Of a stretch of 64,000 bases of DNA, positions 1 to 9,246 are shown piece by piece (within the stretch, counting starts at the first letter, position 1; each line of letters begins with the position of its first letter). The notes beneath the pieces were generated by a model. It was not told where the DNA came from. It saw only the letters and a program-made list of their open reading frames with translations, and ran no database searches. The DNA is taken from the NCBI GenBank assembly GCA_002049455.2, contig KV918899.1, forward strand, positions 124,001-188,000, read 5' to 3'. Made by a program: the position numbers and the translations under genes. The stretch is from Porphyra umbilicalis. Taxonomy: Eukaryota; Rhodophyta; Bangiophyceae; Bangiales; Bangiaceae.

Positions 1-62
1 CCGCGGAGGAAGCGTCGACCGCGGCATCTGACGGGACCCCGGTCCCGGGGCGGGGCGCGGCC

Positions 63-2081
63 GTGGCCCTGGCCCTGGCGGCGGCCCAGGGCCCTTCCCC
101 CGGAACCGCGAGCGCGGGGGGGCCGGCACCCCCGGAACCCGGGTCAGGCACGTCCAGGGAGCGTACCCGGACGGGGGGCACAACCCGTACCGGGGCCGCC
201 TTGACGGTGACTGCATCGCCGGGCGCGCGCCCTGCGCGGCCTCGGTCCCGGAGGGGCGCCGAGCGCCGACAACTGAAGCCCGCCCCCTCGAAGGGCCACC
301 GACGGCGGCGCCACGCCCGACGGGCGCCGTCGCCCCCCTCGTCGGGGCCCCCCTCGTCGACCGAGAGCGACGACAGTCCGTCAAGCTCGTCATCCGCCGC
401 CAGTAGGGCGGAGTCGACGGACAGCAGCGACGGCTCGACCTCTTCCTCCGCCACCGGCAGTGACCCCGGAGCAACGCGCCGCCGACGGCGAGCACGGGCT
501 GCCGTCAAGCGGCCACACCGGGCCCTGGTTCAAGAGGCGCTGCGCGCCTTCCGGCGGGAGCAGCGGGAGGACACGGTGGTCGACCCCCGCTTCAAGGGGC
601 TCCTGGCGCCGGAACGGTACCGACTCGCACAGCGAGGGGGCCGCCTACACCTCCCACGAGGCAATTCCATCCGCGGCATCCGCGCGGACGTCAAGGCCTT
701 GATGCACACCTCGCGGCAGTTTGCGGGCGATACCCCGTTGGGGTTGGTGGCGTTCCTTGGGAACTTCCAGACGGCATGCGACGGCAGCGGACTGAACGAG
801 GGTACGGCAGTGACACTGCTGCAGTACTTCGTCACGAGCGAGGTGCTCGGCGTGCTCCAGCGCGCCAAGGACACCCACGCCTCGCGGCAGCTCACGTACA
901 AGCGCGCGGTCCACGCCCTACTCAACGAGTACCTCGACGGGGACGACCTGGTGGACCACCTCCAGGCCCTCATGCAAGCATCCCAAGAGAAGTGGGAAGA
1001 CGAACACGAGTTTGCGAACCGCATCCTCGATGCTAACCGTGCCTTGGGCTCGGTCCTACAGGAGGCCGAGCTGAAGAGTATCCTACTCAAGGGCGTTGGA
1101 CGGGAAGTCCGGGCCCTGGGGCGGAACTTCAATACCCAGGGCCGGACCTTCCCCAAGCTGCGCAAGTTCCTTGCCAAGACGGGAGCAGCTACCCGGGAGG
1201 CCCGGGGGGTCAAGCTCCAAGCCAAGCCCAAGGGGAGCGCCTCCCGGTCGGTCGGCGGCGAAGAACGGGAGGCCCGTCGGGCCCGGCCGGCGGCATCCGT
1301 CGCTCTCCCGGTGGGAGCCGCCTCGGCCGCGGCTGCTCTGTCCGTCACGGACTACGGGACCGAGGCGGAGCGGGCCGAGTGGGCCGCGGTGTTGGCCGCG
1401 TCGGGGACGCCCGTTGAGTATGGATCCTCGGGCGACGTCCCGGTACTACCGGTGGACAGTCTCCCGCACGCGTCGGGCTGGCAACAGCAGCCCGCGTGGG
1501 GCGGGCGCCCGGAGTTGTACCCCGTGCACACGGGGGCGGGGCGTGGGCGCGGTACCCTGGCGCCGGGCACCCCGGTGCCTCCACGGCCGGGAACCGTCTT
1601 CCCGCACTCGGATCGCCCCCCGCGGTTTCCCCGAGGCGGGGCGCCTCCACCGCGTAGCGGCGGATGGAGTGGGGCACCCGAGGCGGGGCCCCCGCCACGT
1701 CGGCGGGGGGCCTGCTCGTTCTGTGGCCACCTGGGGCACTGGGTGTGGGAGTGCCCCGCCCAGTCTCCCGAGGTGCGGGCCCACGGGCGTGCGCTGCGCG
1801 AGGCAGTCGCGGCACACCGTAACGGGCGGGGACCGGCGCCGCCGGCACCCCTGCCCCTGGGCGCGGGACCGCCGGTTCCACCGGTACCGCCGACCGGCGC
1901 CAACCATGGGACCGTCCCGCCGGGCACGGCTGCCTTCGTCCACGCCGTGGAAACGGATGACCGGGCGTACCCGGACGTAGCGGGCGACGAGGGGGAGAGC
2001 TCCTCCGAGGAGTGGATCGCGGGCGCCGACGGCGCGAGTCATGGGAACGGCCACACCTGCCACGCCCAGGGAAACGAGTAA
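63..2081 (+). CDS. gag: Gag polyprotein of the Gypsy element
   Basis: Structural protein that would form the virus-like particle and bind element RNA. The open frame gives up to 672 residues. The first ~150 are a disordered Ser/Arg/Pro-rich region, residues ~150-370 are a helical capsid-like block, then comes a Pro/Gly/Arg-rich linker. A CX2CX4HX4C zinc knuckle lies at about residues 551-564 (CSFCGHLGHWVWEC). The true start is uncertain because the element begins before the window and the first codon of this frame is GTG. The frame ends at TAA (2079-2081), directly after a -1 frameshift heptamer, and overlaps the pol frame. Family assignment rests on the knuckle and on position before protease. 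Confidence 0.85.
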   Translation: MALALAAAQGPSPGTASAGGPAPPEPGSGTSRERTRTGGTTRTGAALTVTASPGARPARPRSRRGAERRQLKPAPSKGHRRRRHARRAPSPPSSGPPSSTESDDSPSSSSSAASRAESTDSSDGSTSSSATGSDPGATRRRRRARAAVKRPHRALVQEALRAFRREQREDTVVDPRFKGLLAPERYRLAQRGGRLHLPRGNSIRGIRADVKALMHTSRQFAGDTPLGLVAFLGNFQTACDGSGLNEGTAVTLLQYFVTSEVLGVLQRAKDTHASRQLTYKRAVHALLNEYLDGDDLVDHLQALMQASQEKWEDEHEFANRILDANRALGSVLQEAELKSILLKGVGREVRALGRNFNTQGRTFPKLRKFLAKTGAATREARGVKLQAKPKGSASRSVGGEEREARRARPAASVALPVGAASAAAALSVTDYGTEAERAEWAAVLAASGTPVEYGSSGDVPVLPVDSLPHASGWQQQPAWGGRPELYPVHTGAGRGRGTLAPGTPVPPRPGTVFPHSDRPPRFPRGGAPPPRSGGWSGAPEAGPPPRRRGACSFCGHLGHWVWECPAQSPEVRAHGRALREAVAAHRNGRGPAPPAPLPLGAGPPVPPVPPTGANHGTVPPGTAAFVHAVETDDRAYPDVAGDEGESSSEEWIAGADGASHGNGHTCHAQGNE

Positions 2082-2107
2082 GGGGCAGCCCCCTTAGTGG
2101 GCTGCCC
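2069..2107 (+). promoter_or_regulatory. gag-pol -1 programmed ribosomal frameshift signal
   Basis: The heptamer GGGAAAC (2069-2075) sits in the gag frame exactly as X XXY YYZ (CAG GGA AAC), two codons before the gag stop at 2079. A 7-nt spacer (2076-2082) is followed by a perfect 9-bp stem, GGGCAGCCC (2083-2091) with GGGCTGCCC (2099-2107), enclosing a 7-nt loop. A -1 slip enters the frame that carries protease and RT. Seen in sequence; activity is inferred. Confidence 0.8.
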
Positions 2108-5100
2108 ACGGACGTCGTCCGTCTCAAGGCATACCGGCACTGCTACATCACGGCGACCCGCCTGCGCCAGGTACGCAAGCGGCGGGCCGCTGCGGGATTC
2201 CCGCCGGCGCCCGCCTTCTGCCCTCGCATCCTCGCGCGGCCCGGGGGGGTCAGCCACGCGACGGCGGACGAGCCGGACCACTGCCCCGTCCCAGCGACGC
2301 CGGTGGCCACTGAGGCCGTCCCTTCGTCTCCGCCGGTCGCCGCGTCGGTCTTGGCCCTGGGCCACTCCGACCCCCGGCCGTGGGGTGGCGGGGATGGTAT
2401 CCCAGCGGACCTACCCGCCAACATGCCGCGCACCGGGCCAGGGCCCCGGCGGCGCCTCGGGGGACGCGCCCGGCGCGAACGTACCCGCTTTCTCCGCCAC
2501 TCCGCCGCCGTCGCGGACACCACGCACGCGCCGGGTACCCCGCCCCGGAACGGGGAAGTGCTGCTCTTCAGCCTGCATAACTACCGCATCGTGGCCTCTC
2601 TGGGGCTGGACAAGCTGTCCCTCCGCGCGTTCGGCGTCGTCGTCGACACGGGGGCGGGCCCCAACTTGGTCCGCCGGAACGCCCTCGCTCCTGAATGGCT
2701 CCGCCAGGTGGTCACCTCTAAGGAGGAGGAACAGGTACGTCTGCGAGACGCCAACAACGCACGGTTACGCACTAGCGGGACCGTCACGCTGTGGCTCCAG
2801 ACGGGCGCACGGATCGTCCCGGTCCCCTTCCTCGTCGTCGACGACCTGTCGGTCCCGGTCATCTTGGGCTGCACGTTCATCGACGACAACGCCCACGCCA
2901 TCCTGCCCCAGGATAGGTCCATCCGTTGGACGGACGGGTCCGTCACGGCGATCCTACGGGGGCCATTGGACGATGGCGACCGCTCAATGGGCGTCTCCTG
3001 CGTCCTCCATGCGACGCACAAGACGCGGCTTCCGCCGTCGGCGGCCACGGTCGTCTGGGTGCGGACCAAGTGGGGCGGCCTGGGTCAGGTGTTCGGCGCC
3101 TCGCGCCTCTTCACAACGCATGGGGTCACCATCGCCAACGGCGTACACGATATCGTGCCGGGGCTATCTTTCCCGGTCATCGTGACCAACTTTGGCGCGC
3201 GCGAGGTCATCCTCCGGCAGAAGGCCAACGTCGGCTACGTCGAGCTGCTGACGACAGGGGTCGTACAGGTGCCCCCCGGGGCACCTCCCAGTACACCGGC
3301 CGCCCCGGCCTTCCCGCCGGCCACGGCCGCCGAAGGCGTCGTGGCGGCGGTGTCAAGCACCGGAGACGACCCCGCGCCGGGGCGGAGCCCGAACCCAGCG
3401 ACGGCCTCAGGCGTTGCGGCTGCGACCCCCGCGCGACCCCGGGACCCGGGCAAAGAAAGCGCCCTGGCGGACGCGGCGCCACCCGCGTCCCCCCCGCAAG
3501 TGGAGGACGTGGACCTGCCGGACGTCGACCCGACGCTGCACACCCGGATCCGCCGCATGCTGGACCAGCACAAGGCAATGCGGACGGGCCAGGCACTCGG
3601 CGTCATCAAAGCCACCCAGCACCGTATCTACCTCAACGCCGGCGCCCGGCCCGTCCGCTTCGCACCGCGCCGGGCAGGGCACACGGCGCGGGAGGCCGAG
3701 ACGGCCGAGGTCAAGCGGCAGCTGGAGGCGGACGTCATCGAACCGACGTCGTCGGAATGGGGCTTCCCGGTCGTGCTCGTCCCCAAGAAGGATGGCACCC
3801 TCCGCTTCTGCGTCGATTATCGACTGCTGAACGTCGTCACCAAGAAGGATTCGTACCCGCTGCCCCGGATGGACGAATGCATCGACAGCCTCGGTGAGGC
3901 GACCATCTTCTCGACGTTGGATTGCAACGCCGGCTACTGGCAGGTTGCCATCGCACCCGAAGATCGGGAAAAGACGGCTTTCGTGTGCCACGAGGGCGCG
4001 TACCAGTACAAACGGATGCCGTTCGGCCTAACGAACGCCCCGGCCACGTTCCAGCGGGCGCTGGACATCATCCTCTCCGGGGTGAAGTGGCACAGCTGCC
4101 TTTTCTACCTCGACGATGTCATCGTGTACTCCAAGACGGAGGAGGAGCACGTCGGCCACGTCGACCGCGTTCTGCGCCTGCTTCGCGACGCGGGAGTGAC
4201 ACTCCGCCTGCCCAAGTGCCGGTTCTTTCGGAAGACCGTGGAGTACCTCGGGCATGAAATCAAGCCGGGCCGGCTCGGTGTGATGGACGCGCACACGCGC
4301 GCCTTGCGCGAGGCGCACTTCCCCACGACCCGCACGCAAGTGCGGAGCTTCGTGGGGATGTGCAACGTCTTCCGCCGGTTCGTGCCGAACTTCACAAGGA
4401 TGGCAGCGCCATTGACGGACCTCATGGGGTCCACGGCCCCTGTCCTGGTGCCCCCTGCCACGCCATTGCAGCAGCAGGCGTTCGACCGGCTCAAGGAGGC
4501 CCTCACGACCCCGCCGGTCCTCGCACTCCCGCGGCGCGGGCGGAAGTACGTCCTCGACGTAGATGCCTGCGGAACGCAAGTGGGCGCCGCCCTGCTGCAA
4601 GAGCAACACGACGGGAAACTCAAGCCGGTCGCGTACATCAGCCGGCGGCTGGCAACTAACGAGCTCCCCTACGGGGTCACGGAGAAGGAGTGCCTGGCAG
4701 TCGTCTGGGCGTCGCTCAAGCTCCGCCCCTACCTCGAGGGTGATCGTTTCCTCGTGCGCACGGACCACGACTGCCTACGGTGGATCGTCAACATTGAGGG
4801 TTCGGGGAATCCCCGCTTTGCGCGCTGGCGCCTTCGCCTCAGCGAGTTGGAGTTCGACGTCGCCTACAAGCCGGGGATGACACACTACATGGCCGACAGC
4901 ATCTCCCGCCTGGAGTCCGGGGCCAGCGATGAGACCGCGTTCGACGACGCGGTCCCTGTCTTCGCTGTGCGAGCCAACACGGTCCGGGGGCTCGACGCCG
5001 CCAACTACGTTGGCGGCCCAACGGTCCGTGGCATCAACCGCGACGCGGTGCTCTCGGCCCAAGCCGACGACGGGTACTGCAAGGAGATCGTGAAAGCCCT

Positions 5101-5392
5101 GAATGACGGGCGGCGCATCCCGTTCTTCGAGGATCCCGATGGGGTCCTCCGGCGACGCGCGGCGCCCGATGGCGCCCACCAGGTGGTGGTCCCGACCTCC
5201 TTGCAGGAGCAGGTCCTCCACCTGGAGCACGACGCGACCCTCGCCGGGCACCCGGGGAATCCCGCATGTATGCGGCGATGCGGCGGTACTACTACTGGGT
5301 GGGGATGGCGGCCGACGTCGTCTCCTATGTTAGGAAATGCGACAGCTAGGCCCGCCAGCGCGTGGGCCCTCTGGCACGGCGCTCGCCCCTAA
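2075..5392 (+). CDS. pol: Pol polyprotein: protease, reverse transcriptase, RNase H and start of integrase
   Basis: Read in the -1 frame relative to gag; the open frame spans 2012-5392. An aspartic protease active site DTGAG lies near 2645. Reverse transcriptase occupies about 3690-4260, with the VPKKDG start, the LDCNAGYWQV block, MPFGLTNAPATFQ and the catalytic FYLDD (about 4103-4117). RNase H follows at about 4550-4900, with DVDACGTQVGAALLQ and the TDHDCLRW block. The zinc-binding HHCC part of integrase begins near 5220 (HLEHDATLAGHPGNP). The frame is then lost near 5265, and the final ~45 residues before 5392 are out-of-frame readthrough. A start codon is not needed if entry is by frameshifting. 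Confidence 0.9.
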   Translation, partial: RVRGSPLSGLPTDVVRLKAYRHCYITATRLRQVRKRRAAAGFPPAPAFCPRILARPGGVSHATADEPDHCPVPATPVATEAVPSSPPVAASVLALGHSDPRPWGGGDGIPADLPANMPRTGPGPRRRLGGRARRERTRFLRHSAAVADTTHAPGTPPRNGEVLLFSLHNYRIVASLGLDKLSLRAFGVVVDTGAGPNLVRRNALAPEWLRQVVTSKEEEQVRLRDANNARLRTSGTVTLWLQTGARIVPVPFLVVDDLSVPVILGCTFIDDNAHAILPQDRSIRWTDGSVTAILRGPLDDGDRSMGVSCVLHATHKTRLPPSAATVVWVRTKWGGLGQVFGASRLFTTHGVTIANGVHDIVPGLSFPVIVTNFGAREVILRQKANVGYVELLTTGVVQVPPGAPPSTPAAPAFPPATAAEGVVAAVSSTGDDPAPGRSPNPATASGVAAATPARPRDPGKESALADAAPPASPPQVEDVDLPDVDPTLHTRIRRMLDQHKAMRTGQALGVIKATQHRIYLNAGARPVRFAPRRAGHTAREAETAEVKRQLEADVIEPTSSEWGFPVVLVPKKDGTLRFCVDYRLLNVVTKKDSYPLPRMDECIDSLGEATIFSTLDCNAGYWQVAIAPEDREKTAFVCHEGAYQYKRMPFGLTNAPATFQRALDIILSGVKWHSCLFYLDDVIVYSKTEEEHVGHVDRVLRLLRDAGVTLRLPKCRFFRKTVEYLGHEIKPGRLGVMDAHTRALREAHFPTTRTQVRSFVGMCNVFRRFVPNFTRMAAPLTDLMGSTAPVLVPPATPLQQQAFDRLKEALTTPPVLALPRRGRKYVLDVDACGTQVGAALLQEQHDGKLKPVAYISRRLATNELPYGVTEKECLAVVWASLKLRPYLEGDRFLVRTDHDCLRWIVNIEGSGNPRFARWRLRLSELEFDVAYKPGMTHYMADSISRLESGASDETAFDDAVPVFAVRANTVRGLDAANYVGGPTVRGINRDAVLSAQADDGYCKEIVKALNDGRRIPFFEDPDGVLRRRAAPDGAHQVVVPTSLQEQVLHLEHDATLAGHPGNPACMRRCGGTTTGWGWRPTSSPMLGNATARPASAWALWHGARP

Positions 5393-6622
5393 CCCTGCTT
5401 CCCGCCACCATGCCCTTACAGGACATTGCTGTGGACCTCTACGGGCCCCTCGACCGAACGGCCGCCGGCCATCGATTCATCCTGGTGATCACCGATCGGT
5501 TCACCAAGCTGGTGCGCGCCATCCCGATGGACGGTACGTCGGCGGTGGACTGCGCCTCGGCCGTCCTGGACTACTGGGTGGGCGCTTTATGGTCCACCGG
5601 ACCGGCTGCTCTCGGACGGGGGACCCCAGTTCACCAGCCACTTCTGGGGCCAGGTTTGCAACCTGCTCTCCATCGAGCCTAAGGTGACGTCACCGTCACA
5701 CCCGCAGACGAACGGGCAGACGGAGCGGTTCAACCGCACGATGCATACGATCCTAAACCACTACGTGGCGGAGCATCCGCGGTCCTGGGACCAACTCCTT
5801 GGGGCCCTGACGCTGGCGTACAACAGCCGCCCCCACCGTAGCACCGGGGTTGCCCCGCTGGAACTGGTCAACCCCATGGCGGTATCCAGCTGGGCTTTCA
5901 AGAACATCCCCAAGTCCGGGGCGTACCCCACCACGGCGCAACGCGGCACCGCCGCCGAGAAGCGCGCCCAAGCCTCCCTGCTGACCCGCCTCGTGCAGCT
6001 CATCCCGCAGATGCGGGCAACGCTCAAGGCCACGCAGGGGCGCTACAAGCGCGACCACGACAAGCGCCTCGCGGTGCGCGCGGAGAAGCTCACCGTGGGG
6101 GGCTGCGCGTGGCTGCGTGACCACGCCAAGGAGGAGGGCGCCGGCGGCAAGCTGACGCACGTCGCCCGCGGACCGTATCGCGTGGTTTCCACGGACGGCC
6201 CGACGGTCCTCCTGGACGTGGACGGGGAGCACCGACGGGAGAACGTGGCGCACGTCGTCCGCGCCTCGGGCACGGCCGCGGAATCCCCTTCCCAACACCC
6301 CGCGTTGCGGGCAGCGCGCTCCTCTCATGGGGCGGAGGCCGACGGCCAGCGGTATGCCGTGGACCGCATCGCGGACCACGCGACGCTGCCCGACGGCACC
6401 CTCTGGGTCCAGGTCTACTGGACCGGATACCCGCAGCCCACCTGGATGGACGCCGCGGACGCCCCTCACGAGACGCTGCGCGTCTACCTGCGCCGCGCCG
6501 CGCGCCTGGGGCTGCCCCACACGTCCGCCGACCCGCCGCCGGCGGCCCCGCAAGCCTCGGCTCCCGACGGCGGCGCCGCCTCGGGCGGCGCCGCCGCGCC
6601 GCCCCCGGCCATCCGTGCCTGA
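5265..6622 (+). pseudogene. Integrase and chromodomain, disrupted by frameshifts and a stop
   Basis: After the frame is lost near 5265, the rest of the zinc-binding domain (AAMRRYYYWVGMAADVV) continues in another frame and hits TAG at 5347-5349. The catalytic core follows: first Asp in IAVDLYGPLD (about 5430), second Asp in SDGGPQFTSHFW (about 5620), and Glu in HPQTNGQTERFNRT (about 5700-5735). The second block is again in a different frame from the first, with the switch near 5580. From 5684 to 6622 the frame is open and carries the integrase C-terminus. A chromodomain lies at about 6350-6500 (YAVDRIADHA, then VQVYWTGYPQPTW) and would steer insertion to modified chromatin. All three catalytic residues remain, but the protein cannot be made in one piece. 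Confidence 0.85.
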
Positions 6623-6640
6623 CCTCTTGGGTCGTCGCGG

Positions 6641-6664
6641 TGGCCGGGCGCGGCGGGGGGGGGG
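6641..6664 (+). other. Putative polypurine tract at Gypsy 3' end
   Basis: A G-rich tract 19 bases after the pol stop is followed by a T-rich start (TGGGTTTTTCTGG). Position and composition fit the plus-strand primer that precedes a 3' LTR. The LTR itself cannot be confirmed because its 5' partner is outside the window. Confidence 0.4.
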
Positions 6665-6760
6665 GTGGGTTTTTCTGGGGTTTTTGGGGGACTATGCCAA
6701 GACGTGGCGGGGCCACAACGGGCCGCGGACGCTGAGTGGGACTAAGGACAAGCCCACGGC

Positions 6761-6766
6761 TTTATT
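6761..6766 (-). terminator. AATAAA polyadenylation signal on the minus strand
   Basis: TTTATT on the plus strand reads AATAAA on the minus strand, about 70 bases downstream of the stop of the antisense frame ending at 6833. The spacing suits 3' end formation of that transcript. Confidence 0.45.
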
Positions 6767-6832
6767 CTACGGCGGAAGACGACCGAACGCCGTCGGACTA
6801 AGCGCCACACCTACGGGGCCAGGGCGATGCCC

Positions 6833-7246
6833 TCAGTCGCAACGACGAAACTCCCATACGTGAACGGGGCGACCCGCCTTGCGTAGGACGCGCCGCAGGG
6901 CGGCGTGGAACCGCTTCGCCCGCGTCCGCGGGGGCTCCAGGCAGGGGGGGACGTCGGCGGCGAGCCCGATGCGGGCGTACTCGACCATCGCGGCGGTGAT
7001 CTCGCAGGGCCCCACCTCGGACCAGTTGATGGACGGGTCGTACCCGAACAAGGCGACAACCTGCCCGGACGTCAGCGAGTCCCGCCACTCCGTGGCCGTC
7101 ACCGGGGTAGGGGGCGTCCACGACGCGGACAGCCACCAATCGTAGGCGACGTCCGGTTGCCCCGGAACGGGGGTCACGATGGGACCGGCAACCCCGAGCT
7201 CCATCGGCGCCATGGCGGGGCCGTCGTTGGCGGGGGCGGCTCCCAA
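6833..7246 (-). CDS. Unknown protein, 137-residue frame (probable 3' part of the antisense gene)
   Basis: I do not recognise a family. The frame reads as a normal globular protein, with motifs such as VAYDWWLSASW, FGYDPSINWSEVGP and GRPVHVWEFRRCD, unlike the Arg/Pro-only shadows around it. It begins inside the last codons of the longer frame upstream (7174-7246 overlap) and ends ~70 bases before an AATAAA. The simplest reading is one gene whose two parts are in different frames, through a frameshift or a short unrecognised intron. It lies antisense to the Gypsy element, directly downstream of pol, so it may be carried by the element or be an unrelated neighbour. Confidence 0.5.
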   Translation of the reverse strand: MGAAPANDGPAMAPMELGVAGPIVTPVPGQPDVAYDWWLSASWTPPTPVTATEWRDSLTSGQVVALFGYDPSINWSEVGPCEITAAMVEYARIGLAADVPPCLEPPRTRAKRFHAALRRVLRKAGRPVHVWEFRRCD

Positions 7247-9234
7247 CGCGCGGGGCGCGGACCGGCGGGCGCCGCGGCTTCGCCGGCGGGGCGGTACTCG
7301 GACCGCCCGTAGCCCCCGCCGCTAGCGGCGCCGTCGCGGCCCTGGCCGCCGTCGGGGGGCCACGCGGGCCCGTCACGGCCGTCGGCCATACAGCCGCGGC
7401 CGTCACCCGGACCGGCCGCCGACCACACGCGGTCGTCCCGCACGTCGGCACGGCGGCCGTGGCCGCCGTCCCCCCAGCGGTCGTCGTGGTCGCGACGGGG
7501 GGCAGCGGCGCCGCCGCCCGACTCGGACGCCCACCCGCGCCCGGGCCGGTCACCGGCAGTGTCGGCGCGGTCGCCGCGCCACGTCGCGTCCCAGCGCTCG
7601 CCATGAGCCGTGCCGGCTCGGTCCTCGCGGCCCGCCTCTCGCGGGCCCCACTCGGCGTTGCCGACACGGGTCGACGAGGAGAAGCCGCGGGAGTAGGCGT
7701 CGGGACCCCCGGGGTCGCCGGCGCTGGCCTCCTCCTCCTCCCCCTCGGGGTCCCGGGGCCCCGGGTGGTGGGGCACAGGCGGAGCCGGGCCGCCGCGCGC
7801 CATGTCGGCGTGGCGCCGCTTCCGCGCGCGGTACGCGGCCGACGCGGCCGCCTCCTCCGTCGACGGCGGGACGGCGTCCGGGTCGGGCGAAGTGAAGCCG
7901 GCCGGTATCGCCCAAGGCTCCGTCGTCACGGGCAACGCCCGCGGGGCGACGTCCGCGAGCCGCGGCTCCGCGAGCATGACCCCCAACGGGGTCTGCGGCG
8001 TCCGCAAGACGTTCACGACGCGAACGTAGTGGCGCCGGCCGTCCGCCACGGTACCCACTTGGTGGGGCAGCAGGGTGCTGGGGGCTTGACGAGTGGTGTC
8101 GTGGTGGTAGGGCAGCAGGTCATGGACTGCCGCCCAGGGCACCGCCCTCACGATGGCATCGTACTCCTCAAGGGCGTCGGCGGCACCGCTGTCGCCCGGC
8201 GCGAGGTCGTCGACCTTGAACTTCCGCGTCAAGTCGTAGTAGCACGGCGACGGCTCGAAGACGCGGTGCGTCTCGCGGTATGCACGCAGCAACCCCGACA
8301 CGATGGCGGCCGTCAGCATGACGTAGGCCGTGCCCTGGATAGGGTGGCACGGGAACGCCTGAAGCAGCGACTGCTGCTGGTGCACGACGGGCGGGTACTC
8401 GTACGTCAGCAGCCGCGGCGTCGCGCACCGCGTGGCCATTGCCGGCGGCAAGGGAGCACGCGCCGGCGTCAAGGCGATGCCGGAGCGGACGGACAGGAAG
8501 ATGGCCCCGTGCCCCGCCCGTCGGGCGCTTACGAGCTCGCCGCGCGCGCGGCGCGCGGCCTCCAACGCCAAGTCCGCCGGGGCGGTCGCGGGGCCCACCG
8601 ACGCCAAGGCGATCAGGGGGCCCACGCCCCCGAAGTTGGCGAGCGCCAAGGAGTGACCGAACGGGACCGCAGGGCGGTGGCGAAGGCGGGTGTGCCAGTC
8701 CTCGAGGTAGGCGTACTCCTCCTCGCCGGCGACGAACGGGAGCTCGGCCGCGGGATGCGGAACCAAGAGCACCCGACCCGGGTTGCACCGCAACATGCAG
8801 CGTAGCCACGCCGCGCTGTCCCCGACGGAGCGGACGAAGGAAGCGAAGTCGCGCTCGGCCGCCGGCCGGGTGCCGTACCCCGCCACCTTGGCGAACTCCT
8901 TGAAGGCCCGCCACACGGCAGCGGCCTCGCCGGCGTCGTGGGGATGAGCCGGGAGGAAGACGTCACTGACGAGCGGCCAGTCGGCCGCGGCCACGGCCGG
9001 CCCCAGCGGGGCAAGCCACGCTCGGACGTCGGGCGGCGCCGGGCGCGGCGGGAACGCGGGGGCCGACTGCCCCAACAACGGCGGTCGCTCCTCCGGCACG
9101 ACCGCGGGACCCCCGCCGGGGGCGGCCGCCGGGCAAGCCGCGGACCCGGCCCCGGCGCTGGTCGCGGCGGCGGCGCCCACTGGGCGGGGCGGCTTCCGCC
9201 ACTCCCGGCCGTTCGGGTCGTACGGGAGCCGCAT
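7174..9234 (-). CDS. Unknown protein, ~686 residues, antisense and downstream of Gypsy pol
   Basis: The first ATG of the open frame is at 9234 (MRLPYDPNGREW); the frame is open to 9246. Residues ~60-480 have a balanced composition with many aromatic residues (DWPLVSDVFLPAHPHDAGEA, AYLEDWHTRLRHRP, VVHQQQSLLQAFPCHPIQG). The C-terminal ~200 residues are Arg/Asp/Gly-rich and look disordered, like an RGG-type nucleic-acid-binding tail. I recognise no catalytic motif. It overlaps the 137-residue frame downstream and shares its poly(A) signal. Alternatives are an antisense accessory ORF of an LTR element, the gag of another element, or a host gene. No TATA box is evident upstream. Confidence 0.5.
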   Translation of the reverse strand: MRLPYDPNGREWRKPPRPVGAAAATSAGAGSAACPAAAPGGGPAVVPEERPPLLGQSAPAFPPRPAPPDVRAWLAPLGPAVAAADWPLVSDVFLPAHPHDAGEAAAVWRAFKEFAKVAGYGTRPAAERDFASFVRSVGDSAAWLRCMLRCNPGRVLLVPHPAAELPFVAGEEEYAYLEDWHTRLRHRPAVPFGHSLALANFGGVGPLIALASVGPATAPADLALEAARRARGELVSARRAGHGAIFLSVRSGIALTPARAPLPPAMATRCATPRLLTYEYPPVVHQQQSLLQAFPCHPIQGTAYVMLTAAIVSGLLRAYRETHRVFEPSPCYYDLTRKFKVDDLAPGDSGAADALEEYDAIVRAVPWAAVHDLLPYHHDTTRQAPSTLLPHQVGTVADGRRHYVRVVNVLRTPQTPLGVMLAEPRLADVAPRALPVTTEPWAIPAGFTSPDPDAVPPSTEEAAASAAYRARKRRHADMARGGPAPPVPHHPGPRDPEGEEEEASAGDPGGPDAYSRGFSSSTRVGNAEWGPREAGREDRAGTAHGERWDATWRGDRADTAGDRPGRGWASESGGGAAAPRRDHDDRWGDGGHGRRADVRDDRVWSAAGPGDGRGCMADGRDGPAWPPDGGQGRDGAASGGGYGRSEYRPAGEAAAPAGPRPARWEPPPPTTAPPWRRWSSGLPVPS

Positions 9235-9246
9235 ACCCGGCGGCAC

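Larger units (their letters stand above)
1..6670 (+). mobile_element. Ty3/Gypsy LTR retrotransposon, chromovirus type, 5' end outside window
   Basis: The order is gag with a CCHC knuckle, then protease, reverse transcriptase, RNase H, integrase and a C-terminal chromodomain, which is the chromovirus order of Ty3/Gypsy elements. The 5' LTR and primer-binding site would lie before base 1. A purine-rich tract near 6641-6663 is the likely plus-strand primer, so a 3' LTR would begin just after it; without the 5' LTR it cannot be delimited. Gag and the region from protease to RNase H are open, but integrase carries frameshifts and a stop, so this copy is unlikely to move by itself. Confidence 0.9.

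Noticed and set aside
6664..6860. Defined 3' LTR for the Gypsy element
   Set aside because: The 5' LTR is outside the window, so neither boundary nor identity can be shown.
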